Origin: Halichondria panicea
Lineage: Eukaryota > Porifera > Demospongiae > Suberitida > Halichondriidae
Assembly: GCF_963675165.1 (NCBI RefSeq)
Contig: NC_087393.1
Location: 2,299,502 to 2,363,501 of the forward strand
Direction: 5' to 3'
Length of the DNA stretch: 64,000 bases
Both the position numbers and the translations under genes were made by a program. This document shows positions 1 to 15,000 of this stretch, one piece after another. Position 1 is the stretch's first letter, and every line of letters begins with the position of its first letter. The notes beneath the pieces are model-generated. The model did no database searches, had not been told where the DNA came from, and was given only the letters and a program-made list of their open reading frames with translations.

Positions 1-3000
1 TGGTCGTGTGGAGCTTTGCAAACTTTTTTCAACGTACTATTATAGACTGTATAACATGTCACTGTGTTTGCAACTATATGCATACCTCAATCCTCATAAA
101 TTAAAAAAGTGTAAGCATCAGAGGAGGTACGACAGGCGCGGTGCAGCTCAAGCAATTAGCCTTTGCTTGAGCAATAATTATCCGCCCAGGCCCCGCCCAC
201 GTCATATGTTTTTGCTGCACCGCGCCTGTCGAACCTCCTCTGCATGTACATGTCTCGACCCACAGGACGTATTGGGACAAGTTGTGCAGTGAAGCATTGA
301 ACAGACAAACTTACAGAAAAATTGTGGCAATGGTATAGGAAAATCAGGTCCAACACTGGGGCACCGTGAATCTGTGTTTGGAGATACGTTAAAAAGTGCA
401 AAACAATAGTGCGAATTGTACAAAATCGTGTCACTTACTGCAGCCGATTTCATCGTTTCCATTGGGACAGTCTGGTTCCCCGTCACAGACATACGGAAAA
501 GGAAGAAAACAGTTGTTCTCATCGCCACAACTGAAGCCAAGTCCAATAGGTCCTGCATGAAAATGATCGAGATACTAGATCTATCATTAATACGTAGAAT
601 ACATTCAAATTCATATAAGTCCCGCTTTTGAGAAATTCCAACAAGTGCTTTCTGATTTTTCACTGTGCGTGCATTTCTTATACCTTGACAGATAAACGAT
701 GACTCATCTTTGCCATTGGGACAATCCAGCTGTCCATTACAAATTAACATATTGCTTATGCAAGTGTTGTTATCATTATTGCAAGAGAGAAAACCAGCGG
801 TACAATCTGATAGTGTAAAGAAACATCAGTCGTTTTATCTACATGGGCAATGATCACTTACTTTCACACATTACATTGCTCTCGTCCGTACCGTTACTGC
901 AGTCTGGTATTCCATCACAGAATTGCTCAAATACCAGACACTCCGAAGCTTCTTCATTGCAGGGTGCACTACCCAAAGGGCAAATGGGAAGATCTAATAA
1001 TTAAAACCATGTCAATACAGGGAACAACCAAGTATCTCGACTATAGAGTATACGTGCAATAGTATAATTATAAGGTAACACCACAATTCTTGCAACAGCC
1101 AATTGCTTACTGTTGACAATTTGCCCACAGATGTCCACACTCTCATCCTCCCCGTTTTCACAGTCTATCTCTCCATTACATACCAGACTGCTCGAGATAC
1201 ACTGAGTGCTACCGTCAAGGAACTTGCAAACTCGCAAATCTTCTATGTTGGGGCAGCCTGCATTGAGCAGTATATGAATACGTATATAGTTCACACTGTC
1301 ATCAATAGATACTGATTACTCTTATGGATACACTGATATATATACCACACAGCCAAAAACAAAGACACGTGACATTTTAAACATGCTGGTAACAAATTTG
1401 AAAGTAAATCGGTGGAAAAATCCAACTGTACAAACAGTATCCGGTTCCCCATGCATGCACAAGCCTTTCAAAAGCAATAATTATAATGGTAATTTTGAAT
1501 GTGAATGTATGATAGGTAAAACATCTTTTAGCTTGACAGCATGCAATGATATTTATTTACCGCAAAGGTCCACAGATTCATCATATCCGGTTTGGCAGTC
1601 AGATTCCCCGTTGCATGCGGCGGTATTGCTGAAACACTGATTCTCACCCTGAGAATCGATTACTGAGCACTGCAAAAACCCTTCACCACATTCTGTAGGC
1701 AAATTAAATGTGTGCTCTTTCCTTCCTGAGAATCTTAATTTCAATCACATTATACAAAAGACTGATAACTTGGCACACAGCAATACAGGTTTTATAACGG
1801 CATGAAAATGTGCCTAATATTGTATGTTACATGCATGCAGTAGCACATTTACTATCAGTCTCCATGGATATAGTTTATACATTCGAGACACTTACCACTA
1901 CAGAACTCCTCTGATTCATCTCTCCCATTGGAGCAGTCTACATTGCCATCACAGAAATTATCAATCAGTACACAAGTAGCGCCTGAGGCTGGTTCTCCAT
2001 CCTCACAGTAGACAGTGCCCCCAGGACAGACTGAAATTTAAAAAAGATGACCGTGTGGTTGGTTTATTTGTTATTGAGTGGAGTGACTCACAGTTTGATT
2101 GTGGTATGGACACTTGACCAGTTGAGCCTCCTCCAAAACATTGTAGAACTGTCAACAGGGGTTATTATTAAGTGAGCAACATGTAATCATAATTATAGTT
2201 TTGCATATGCTATGTTATAATTATAATATAGTTGGTGAGTTGGTGAAAAAAGCATTCACCAACAATTGAATACTGTCTGTGATTACAGTGTTGTACTGGG
2301 TGACCGAGCAATCATTCCATCAATCTCCTGCTGATCCCAAGTTGTTTCAGACAATTCATTGCTTGGAACAGAAACACATTGATTAGACTTTAAACTCACA
2401 CCAGCTTGTCGAAATCATCAGCATGTACAAGTTTCCGGCATATAATTTATATATAATATAAATTATAGTAACTATAGAGTACGCACTATTTGTTCTGCAA
2501 TTCTCTTCGTCTCTTCCATTAGAGCAGTCTTCCACACCATTGCATATGAAACCAAAAGGGATGAAGCAGTCAGAACCATCAGCACAGCTGTAGCCCAGTG
2601 GCAAACCACTCCCTAAGAACAAGTATAACAATGATGTTTTGTCAGGATTGCGTTTACTATGCAGTTCCATACCATTCTATACACTAAGACACAACCACCT
2701 ATTACCATGCAGGAGCTATAGAACGGTTCTTGTGGGATATACATTGACTGGTTATTGGAACTAGTATAATTAAGTCACATGCTGTCAAAGATTTCAAATG
2801 AATGCCATTGGTGCGTGCGACTCCTCAGGACAAAAATGAGTGCATGTGCAGTGACTTAAATTATTAAGTCACTGCTCATTGTACCTAGCAATATTACAGC
2901 GCTGTGTATATCATTATAGTGACTTAAATACACGTTGCGGTGGCAGATCTGGGATTCTTGAAAGGGGGGTTCCCCAGGGCTCTGAGCGGGTCAAGAACTG

Positions 3001-6000
3001 TTAAATTTACCTAAAAAAAGGTCGTCACTCTTCGAAACAGTGCATGAGCATGCGCATTAACACACCGAATTTTTGTCCTAAAAAAAATATCATCACTTTT
3101 CATAAGCAGTCTGCATGCACTACACTGGAGAGTTTTTAGCCTTCATTGTCACTGAAACTGCACAGACAAAGCTTCGCAGGACTAACAAGGACTAAAGGTA
3201 AGTGAGAAGTGCATGTGAAAGCTAGTAAGAAAGGAACAACTTGCTAACTAGTTTTGAGCCTCCCACTCACTTCTTTCTCAAAGGGGGGTTCAATTGAACC
3301 CAAAGAACCCCTCTGGATCCGCCACTGCGTTGACTAATATACTGCATATAGATAGCCCATTTGGAATTCAACCCTGTAAACATGTACGTTTGTTTAGTAA
3401 CAAAAAAGAGCTCTGTCACTATTCACGCAGTATGTATATATACGCTTAACACTAACGTCTCGTGATTGAGTAACTACAATAGAGGAGAAAGGAAGTTGCA
3501 TTCCAGAGTGGGATTAGAACCGAATTGTGCTTCCGTTCAAGTTTCATTGTGTGCAACATAATTATATACATGCACCCATGCTCCTGGCAGTAGATTAAAC
3601 AGCCATTACAATGACAATTATGGACTTATAATAATTATTATGTACCACAGAATTCAAATGCCTCATCAGTGCCTCCAGGACAGTCCTCGATACCGTCACA
3701 CAGTTGAAGGTTACTCAAACACACTGTGGTAGTGTTTGGACATAGAATCTCGTCAGTTGGGCAATCTACGGTTAGAACACAACTTTAAATGTGCATGAAA
3801 AATCACACTATAATTGTATATAGGTTACCCTTTTTGCCAATTCTATATAATTATACGCACACTTTTACGAGTCATTCAAACGAAAAAAAGTACTATACAC
3901 TGATCATAGAAAACCCAAATTTAAAATGATATTTACTTAGTTGATAAAGTGTGTTTTGTGAGAGCACTGGCTAAACAGTGGTTAATGGCAGCAGAAGGAC
4001 TGAGAGGTTCTTAGAGGTTAATGTGGTCTTGTGAATGACTGCGCATGTGCAGTACAGTATTAGTATATTGGCAAAAAAGTGTGTCAGAACAAAGTTTCTT
4101 TCATTCCACCTTCCTCTAATCGCTGAGGGGGGGGGATAATTTCATACCACAAGTTCGGGCTGGGGGCACAGCCAGCTCGATTAAGGGGGTTCACCTTTAG
4201 ATAATTATAGGGAGTTGCACCCTCTATAAGGGACCCACTCAGGGAGTGCTCTCCTCAGCCAGGGCACCCCTTCCATTTGGGTGGTGTCTTTAACTTATTG
4301 TTCCGGGCCAAATATGTCAGTTTATGGTGCTTGTCATTGGTGCTTCCCTCGTCTGACATTAAGCATAAAATGATACCAAACAATCGTATAACTGCATGTT
4401 AATTGTGTCATGGATCTCCAATGTGACTCACTTCCACACAATTGCGGTATCTCATCTCCACCATTTTCACAGTCTTGAGCTCCATTACAGAACCAATCAA
4501 AAGACACACACTGAGTACTGTTAGCACAGTTGGCAGTGCCTTGAGGACACCCTAAACAACAGAAAAGTTATGATTTTTGATTCTGATTCCAGAATCAGTC
4601 AACAAGCCATACATGCACACTCTATTTTCTAATTTTCACGCAAAACGAGTGATTTAAGGATGCATGCACACGCAACTAAAACACACAATCTTCTCTAGCT
4701 ATAATGGGCACAACTTTTAATCTTCTAATTATTATGGCATCATATCCTCAAAAACTGACTATATTATTTATACACTTTCCAAGCTTCTACCAACTTGGCG
4801 CAATAAATATGATCATCATTCTCACCACACAAGGTTGTACTCTCATCAAACCCATCATCACAGTCTACTATCCCATCACACAAGAACACACCCAGCATGC
4901 ACTGTGTGATCCCATTATTGAAGCGGCAAAGCGGTAACTGTGTCTGTACAGGGCAACCTGAGAGAGAAGTGAAAATAATACATTTGTCACAATGAGCTCA
5001 TAATTATATCCATAAGTATTCAATTACACTGTAAGTGTTCTGGGTAATCTTGCGAGCTTCAAGTCTGTAGTAGCAACACCTTTCCAGCATCATACTTAAT
5101 CAATTTTGAATCTACCAGCTTACCACATGCCTCGGGAGACTCATCTACTCCATTAGGACAGTCCACCCTTCCATCACACGCCAGAGTATTGCTTACACAA
5201 GTGAATTCAGGATCTCCAGGACATATGAATGTCCCAGGACTACAGTCTGACAAAAAGTTATTATGATTGATTGAGATCAGGGAATTATTTATGTTTACAT
5301 AGTTTATAGGATGCATGGAGGGATACATTCTTGGGATATACACAACCATTGTAGGGATTGTAATATTGCAGCACCAGCTATGTGGCAAACAACTAATCTT
5401 TGTAGTTTCTTACTTCCACAGAATTCAGCAGATTCATCCCTCCCATTGGAACAGTCCACTTGTCCATCACAGTAACGCTCAATGGCCAGGCAAGAGCTTT
5501 CAGAGGCTGGCTCTCCATTCTCGCAATAGATAGAGCCACCAGGGCAGACTGAATGAAAAAAGAATAAACGGCTAACGTATCTCAAGCTAAATAATTATTA
5601 TGGGCAGCCCCAATAAGAGAGTTCACACAAATATTAAGTATTAGAGGAAGTAATTGATCAAGTGGTAAACCACAAGTGTAGTGATTAGGTGAACTCTTCA
5701 CTTAGACTGTACATCTAGTTAATGTTTGTTCTAAAACTGTAGCTGTTGCTGAACTTTGACATTAGATAACTAGGTAGAACATTCTAGAGTTATATGTGTT
5801 CTGTATATAAGTTCTTGAGTTTTGTGCAAGCTAGGTTATGATTAGGTTATGAGTGTTATGCTGTTTCTGTTGTCTACTGCTGTTACAAGAACAAAGTGTG
5901 ACTAGTGTCAACTGCGATATCTGCGAACATTAAGCACATTTATACTACGCACATGTGAGGCATTTATTTAGCTCCAGTGGCAAAACTGTATACAGCAATG

Positions 6001-9000
6001 ATTAAAACTTACAGACACTCTCAGGAATTGTTCCACGAGTTTGAAGACACATGGGATCTGTGTTTAATGATTCTGTCAATACAATTTGTGAATCGTATAT
6101 TTTCAACTAGATCTAAAGTGTGCTACCGTGATCTTTAATGAGGAAGCTACACACAGTAAGTTCTCAGTAGGGAGGGTAATTTGATATTTCCCCTATAGTA
6201 TAATGGTAGGAATATGCCTGCATGGTGATGGTTGAATCACATCAACTAAATGCATTACCAGGAGAAACGACAGTAACGTTTGTTTGAATTGTGATGGCTA
6301 TAGGGTACGTCAACACTCCTTCCACGAGCTGTATGGTGTTAACAATGGTTGTGTCACTCTCAGCTGCCGAAGTAGCTCCTGGTAATACTGAGAATAAGGG
6401 GACTGTGTGCGTGCATACGTGTGTGTGTTCACACAATAATAGCAGAAATACACTTTGACATTCATGCACACTGTATTATTGTCATCAGTATAATATTATA
6501 GCATTGTGGCAATGCAAATACACCTACCGTCATCATCAATAATGGTGACATTGACTACATCATCGACATTGAAAGCCAGCCGTCCAATAGGAGAGGAGTG
6601 TGGCCACAGAAGGATAGTCTCGTTCATCTCAACCATATCATCATTCAGAATAATTAGCTGAGTGGTGTTCCTCGATCCCTCCTGAGAAGTGCTAGGGTAC
6701 AGGAATACTGGGTGTATGCTAAAGTCTTCATTCTCTGTGGATTAGAAACAAGTATGACACAACTAATGCAACTTTGTGGGCACATTAATACGTATAATTT
6801 TAGAGCGAAACTGAACTTGAAGGCACAAGAATTGAGAGCGGAAGTCTCCGACAATTCATATTAGTTCACAAGTGCACTGACTTACCTATAGCAGAGCCGT
6901 TATTGGTGAAGTATATAGTGAGAATAAAAGGAAATTGATTGAATGTTTGAAGGTCAATAAAATTGATGTTTGTGTTGAAGTTTTCAAAGACATCGAGTAC
7001 AGGTACTCAAAATGGAAACACGATGAACACTGCAAAAAAAGTTGTACGTGGTAACATGCAGTTATATACCATGCAGCTAATGAATGGACATGCAGGGAAA
7101 ATTGAAGCACGACAAGAGGTCTGGCTATAATTTATATGCAGTTGCAATTGGCATGTAAACATCACAAACGTATACATGTAGTTACAGTGGAAGATGTGAT
7201 AAACTAGATTAAAAGGTGTTAGTAAGTGTAGTATTACACTAAAGATTGAGCTACGCTGGGTGTACGTACAAACCCACCATCATTGTCCAGAATGATGACA
7301 GTAATGCTGGTATTGAACAAGCCAGACGAAATGGTGAGCATAAAAACTTCATCAAATTCAGCAACAACATCTTCAAAGATCTCAATGGGAACACTCACTA
7401 GTGCTCTGGTATTGTTACTAGAGACGCTAGATGTAGGATCTCCGAATGAGTAGTCCACACCACCTGCATGAATGCAGCAGATGGGATTGCATATAATTAT
7501 TATACATACATGCAATAGGAAAGTAACACCAAAATGTGAATAGCTAATTATAATGAACATTCCTTAGTAAGATAATCTGTCTGTACGCGGCACAACGGTG
7601 TAGGAACAGTGATTAGCCTAACATGCAGAGTTACGTAAAGTCTATATATACAATAAAACGAGTATCCTGTTGTCTTTGAAACCTGGCAAACACAATTAGT
7701 TTCTCTCGTATAATTATAAAGACCATTGGTAACTTTACATGTAAAAGCGTCCCATGCTCATGCATTTAAAGTAGTTCTGGGCATAATAATACGTATTGGT
7801 TCACTCACTTGTGGTATTAATGTTTTGTACATCAGCGACAAAAGCTCGATCCGCAACATCACCAACCAGCTGAAACGTGACAGTCACATTGCCAGCATCC
7901 TCACGAAACATGACCACATCTGCAGCAGCACCTCCATTGATGCTACCTAGGGCTGCGCATTGTAAAATCATGCACTTAATTATGTATATAGCTGCCATCA
8001 CAATACCGATGCAATTTACATAATTAGAATATACCTTCACAAGCTGGTGTTGTTCCATTGAATTCCCCCACTGTCATATTGCCATCGCCACAAGTCCTTG
8101 TCTCATTACCAACCAGAGAGAACCCTACGTCACAGCTGAAATAAGCCTCTGTTCCAAAACTAAAGGCACCTATATTGTTATTATCTGTGCTGTAGGACAC
8201 CGTTCCATTCTCGGGTGCTGAAAGAGTCTCACAGGTAATAGCTGCATGTAGAATTAATGACATTATAATTATACAGTGTATACCGTATAGCGCGAAATTT
8301 TTGAGGGCTTAATTTCCGCGGATTTCGTGGGTTAGAATTCTACATGAAAAGTAAGTCCACGAAAATTGATTTAAGGGCTTCCGGTAAGCAGTCATTCCGC
8401 GAACATTGTGCAACGAAATGGCTTTTAGAGGCCAATCCACGAATTATAAGTGCCTCGAAAATTTCGCGCTATACGGTATATGTCCTTTCGATGCATGATG
8501 GCTATACTAGAGGGTACATTGACCTTTTGTAAAGCTTAAGGGGTATGCAGAAGAGGGCCAATTAAGAAGGGAACATAATTATGTTCTCCCATATCCCTCA
8601 AAAAATTGGAACTTTGAATTACTACATTATTTATTGTTGTACGAATTACACCTGGTCTGTACATTCATCTTTATTTTATCAAGAGGGAAAACAAGGACCT
8701 TTAAGAATAAACATTTGGAACCATTTCCTATACGTACTACATACGTGTTATACATTTTATATATCCTGTATTTGTTCTTACGTTGGCAAGCTGGTACATA
8801 TGTATCAAACACTCCCATGGAGCTGCTGCCATTGCCAACACACACACTGACAGGTTCACCAATGAGAGCAAACCCAAATGAGCAGATGAAGTTTGCCTCT
8901 GTTCCGAAACTGAATAGATCTAGTAAAACTTCCGGTATACTGTATTCAACAATTCCATTGTCCGGCGCTTCTAGTGCTGGGCATCTTATAGCTGCACAAA

Positions 9001-12000
9001 CAAATTATAGAAAGAGAGTACAAAATCATTGTCATAATACAAGTATAATTTAACAATAATAACACATTTTATGACATATTTACAAGCACAGCTAGAACTC
9101 TAGAGATTATACAGATAGAGTAGTACCATGGCATGCATATATAATAATATGCACACAATTGAATCAAAAGATAACCATGCAGGCAAGGGTGGAAGAATGT
9201 ATCCATGCAGACTGAAATACGGTGGTATAGAACTATATATCTGTACTGTTTCTGCAGTTTCTAATTTGACCGCCGTGATAGTTTGGCACTCTGTAGACAA
9301 ATTTTGACAACAAATTTCGAACTGAAAGCACTGGTTATTGCTAGGAAAATTACTAGAATTATAGCTGAATCTATAGAGCAAGAGATTGCGATCTGTATAA
9401 TCTAGAGTTTTTCAACACTACGTATAATCATATCTTCCCTCTATATATTTAACCTCCAATTATCTGTACCTATAGAATCCCGACAATTGCAAAAGCAGAA
9501 TACAAGTATACTAAACTGGGCGGAGCCATGCCAGGCTCCACTCTGTATAATCTGTGACAGTATCCACCGGTATACTGTATGTCTTCTTATATCAATCAAA
9601 AGCATATTTCACATACTCCTATACGTACTACTACGTATATGTAGTCTACACCTACCATTGCACTGAGGTGCAGCACCATTCCACTGTCCTACAGTGTTGA
9701 CTACATCGCCGAGACACACCCTCAGAACATCACCTCCTTCCAGTCCTAGGCCAAGGTTGCAAGTGTACTTAGCCTCAGTGCCAAGCGGGAAAGGGGGTGG
9801 TTGGTTAATGGAATATGTGATCGTTCCGTTTTCAGGCTCAGTGAGTTCGAGACACACCACCGTTTCAGCTGAAAGCAAAAGTATAACTTACATGTACATC
9901 GAAAGCATTCTTTAATAAAAGCCAGTGAGACAACTATATGCCAATGCGGCAACTTGCACAACATTAATGTGACCATGCACACTCCAACATATAATAAGGT
10001 AGTTTTCAGTGTTGACGCAAAATTAATAAAATGTGTACTACAGATACATAACACTCACCCTCGTTGTCAATAATAGTGATAGTTGTGACATCAGTGTCTC
10101 CCCCAGATGAAAACTCTCCTCGAGTTGAGAGTATAGAAGCAACCACAATAATTACCTCATCAATCTCAATGGGTACATCTTGAAGTATAGAGACATTTAC
10201 AAAGAACTTGGTGCCTGGTCCAGAACCAGCCTCAAAGGTCAATGTGGTTCCAAAGCTCAGGTAGTCTTCCCCAACTGTATGTGAGAATGATAAAACATTC
10301 ACATACAGGATTATTACTATATATATATATGTTACATAGAAATACTCCTTCAGAATTTAGTATGCTTACTGGTAGCAAGTCTGTTGTCAGGAAAGAATAT
10401 TCCAAACAAAGTTGCCATCTGTGTTCCATCTTGAACGAGTACATCAATTGGAAACGTGAGCGTTGATTGGACGAGCTCAACACACAGCTGCACAATTGTA
10501 TTACTTTCTTCGGTGAAGTTGGTCTCAGCCACCAACTGAAAAATAGGCACTACAAAAAATATGATTAAATTTAAAATTTGTTTTATGATATACCAACACT
10601 GTTACAGTAGTTCACAAACTCTATAATTTTAGTAACAATAATTATAGTAACACTAAACTAAGTCTAGAAATAATTGACTACATTTAGTTACAGCAGAATG
10701 GATTGCAAGCATGATCGAAGAGATTAGCAATTAAAGTGGTGCAGCTATATTTATGCATGTTTTAGTTTATGCCATACATGATTGTAATCATGATCAGGAG
10801 TCAAGTCGATATAATTATACTCTTTGTAATTTTAGCCTTACTGTGAACCAAGGTACAATACACACACTTCTGTTCATTACCATCGACATCCATAATAGTT
10901 CCCTCTACTAAGTCTTCTCCCACAGGGAATGCCAAACGAGCCAGAGGCATTGTGGTCAGCTGCAATATCAGAGTCTCATTCTCCTCCTCCACCAGTAGGT
11001 CCCGCAGAATGGTTACTTGAGCAGAAGAGGAGACGCCAGGACCAGAACCAGTATCAAACGTTAGGACGAGCGGAGCGGTAAAATCTCCATCTAATAAAAG
11101 TGATAGCCAATGATAGAACATTACTAAAGCAATTTGTATGAATTATCTGAACTATCGTGACGACTTATATAATTATATACATAATCATTGTACTTCAAAG
11201 TACACACTCGCATTTAAAACAGGCAAGGATCCTATAGCTATACGTTCGTGTATTTCAAGTTTTTTTGGTGTCCCTGATATTTTCAAATATAATTATTTAT
11301 GATTGATTGCTGCCATGTAAAGCGTTAGAATTATTAGTTGAATGAAAACTTAACCCATTCAATGATACACACAAATCCATTTACATATATATAATACGTA
11401 AGAATCTCTTACCACTCCTTTTGGCTGTTCCAATGTCATTAAGAACAATCTCCACTGGAAAGGGTAGAGTTCCCACAAGCAGTGACACAACAATGGATTC
11501 AGCGAGCGTACTAGCAGTCTCAGTGACTGTGAATGAGCCTGGCGAATTAGTGATCTGGAACATTACTGCATAAACAAAACCACAGAAGTTATGCATTGCA
11601 GGATACCCATGCAGCCTACGAAATACACACCCTATCATTTCTCACCATCCTCGTCCAAGATGATGACAGTGGCCATAATAAAGGTGGTGTTAACATTGGT
11701 ATCAGGTGAGTCAGCTGTCACCACGAACATCTCGTCAAACTCTATCAGATTGTCATTGAATATATCTATCTGGATACACATCAGAGATCCTGGCCCGCCT
11801 TGAGCAGTGGCATTGAAAAACGTCGAGGTGGTATTTACAAAACTATAGTCCTCAGGTTCTGAGAAGAAATGTCAAAAAACTGTTTACGATATACGCATAA
11901 CTAATTATAGATTTTAGCCATATTCAAGCACAACATGCATGATGCGAAAGAAGTTCATGTTATAGTATACCTGTAGCATTTCCGTTTACTGTGACCAGAC

Positions 12001-15000
12001 TCACAACCACATCTCTGGGTAAAAACCCCTCAGTGGCTATTTCCAGACAAACTGTTACATTCCCCACATCCTCTCTCACCAAGTACTCATCTTGGGTGAA
12101 TCGAAAGTCAATGGCTGGAAAGGAGAGTCTAAATAAAACTCACTTATAGCTGTTAGCTATAATTATATATAGTTAACGTTGATTTTAATACGTGGTATAA
12201 AAAAAAGAAAGCTTACCCTGAGAGATATTTCGAAGGTGTTACTATAGAGAGGGGGGTTTGTTATACCACGTAAAAAACAATGATGAAATTACAAATTAAT
12301 GCAGCCACAGCAGATACCAGGAAGCATAATTATGATCATGAACTATAAAACACACTCAACTATATATCACCTTTTGTCAGTGATATCTATAATGTATACG
12401 TACTCAGGTAAAGACCCTTACCGATGCTTTCAATAATCTCTTGAATTCTTCCTGGCTGTTCCCTGCACGATATACAGAAGCAAACACAGTATAGTCATCA
12501 CATACATACATACACTACATATACTTGCCTCTCTGTGCAGTTGAATATTACGTCTATAATAGTGATCAGGACGGGGTTGATTGTCATCTGATTCAATACA
12601 GCAAGCCCAACATCATTGTTAGTGTAGTCTGTATATACAACACAAAAAGTATACAGTTTGTGGCACAGTAGATGCAATACTTAATACAGATATAATATTG
12701 AAGGAAAATTAGCAGGATACGGATACTCACTGCATTGCACAGGCTGTATGTTCTCAGTTAAACGTCTTATTCGACGAGATCTTTCAGGAGTATGTCTTGC
12801 AAACCGAGGATTGGCTGTGGTAACATTATCTCCAGTATCATCGTCCTCTATTCCGAGGCCGTCCAAGTCAATGGGGGGTGGTTCCAACTCATCGAGGGTT
12901 AAGGCCTCACCATTACCCTCAAGTGCCAGCCTCGAATGTGCAGCCAGGAGGATACCAGTGACATCCGCCACGCGAGCAGCAGGGATTACAGCCTGTCAGC
13001 ATGCACATGGAAGGAACCGTTACAAATGTATTTTGGAAAGGGACTTGTCAATACTGCATACTGTAGTGCTAGTACGTAATGCTAGTACGTAATGGTAGGG
13101 TAATGAAGTACTTTGAGACCTCTCATCAAACCCAAATGGTTTCAAACAAAAATGAATTGTGATGACTAACCTCCGGTGGTGTGTTCCCCAACTCAGGGAG
13201 GGTCGTAAATGATGTGAAGAAGACAAACACTCCAGCTCTAGTTAATGGACCTGCATCGATTGAAGGGATAGTACTCTAAAGACTAGGGTATATATATGCC
13301 GACTTCATAGTACCCTCAAGTCATAGTAGATTTTATAATGCTTCACTCATGTGTGAGAACACCGAATGAAAATCAATGTCATACCGACATTACCTCAAAT
13401 TATGAAGTTGATATAATTATGCATTTCATAAAAGCAAACAAGTGTCTTAATTGAAGTCTTACACCTTGCATACATGGCTTCTATTTGCCAATATTAGTAA
13501 CCATGCAGACAATTCACAAATCAGGTGGTATTATCGTACTATACCATACTTATACTACCACTAACCAGGTCCTGAGAAGATTGTGACAGAATCGTTAGTC
13601 AGTGGAGCTTCACGAATGAATTCCAGCTGGGTACCGTTGGTATCTATTACTACCAGCTTGTTGATGGGTGATGGCAACCTTTTTTGGGGAATTTGAGAAT
13701 TTGAGCATTTCATTTAAGTAACTTACGTACGTACGTAACTGTTAAAATAGCAATACTGATCAATAGCTACATTCTATGAACACTTCTTAATTCAGAAATA
13801 CATAATTTTATTGACCCTTTATATATACGTTAGATTTTGCACCTGCGTATGACTGCCATGTTCGTCATGTCAAGAATAGTGACCACTCTGTTGACGTACG
13901 TGATGCCACCATTAAAAGGAACATTAACCTCATCCACACTGCAGGCCAGGGTTGTGGCATCCTCCAAACTGAGAGTGCTTCTCTTCATTCGCTTAACATA
14001 CTCCACTTGACGCGTAACTCTGGCACTCTGGGCATATATATATAATTATAATACACGATTCACAGTGATGTACTATTGATATATCTCTGGAGCAGCCAAC
14101 TTACAAACAATTGTCGTGAATTAGAGCCTTGTCCTCCACTGTTATCATCTATATGGTAGTAGTATAAGCAAGATTTAAAGAATGTGTTAATCTAATTTCT
14201 AGCCTGAGTTTGACTTATGAATTCACTAGCAGACTGCTTGTACATGCATGTACAATGGTCATGCATGGATTCCTTTTTACTCCTAATGTTATAGGCTCCT
14301 GAGCTGCTATACCATTACACACACAGAAAACTTATTTAGTGTGCATGCCTGGACGTCCCCTTACAAGAAATTTACGAACAGTGTCCTATGATGTAAGTAT
14401 AACGTAATTGTATATATGGTAACACTGGTTGAAACATAATTACACCAAGGGCGTATAAAAGAAGAGAGGGCATGCAACTCCACTATCAGTATACGTAGCT
14501 AGCAGAGCTCAAAATTTCTATTTTTGGCACTTCATGCAAATGCACACATTCCTCCGCCCACGTTTGAACTCTGCTCATATGGGAGTTGCATGCCCTCTCT
14601 TCTTTTATACGCCCTTGATTATACTACTTAAAACTGTAATTTTGGGGACTCATTATAATTATAATCTGGCTGTTTCTTGTAGATGAATAGCCTCCTTCAC
14701 AGGCCCAATGTGGTTGTCCAGGGGTATGTCCGATGGGGTCAGGGGGGTCAACTTTTAAGGTGTATGCTGGTTTAAGGTAACTATAGGATTCACTTACTGC
14801 CAGTCATTGCTAGTAAGCCAGTGCTCACACACACTACAGTGGCCGAGAACCCAGGAAACCTTCCCCTGTCACTGGTCCTCAGGATTACCTCAATAGTACC
14901 TGCAGTTAAAGTGCATTCTTATAATGAGCAAAGAATCTAAGTATATACGTGATGTGCATGTATGTGCATGGATTGCCACACAATGTACATCTCAGAATGA

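Noticed and set aside
8634-9053. Plus-strand frame over the sushi 2 exon
   Set aside because: It is the antisense shadow of the exon at 8782-8991, which has the Cys pattern and splice phase of a sushi domain.
12216-12241. A possible 25-nt exon with acceptor TATAG and donor GTAAGC
   Set aside because: Including it shifts the frame and gives a stop at the start of the first Calx-beta exon; skipping it keeps phase.
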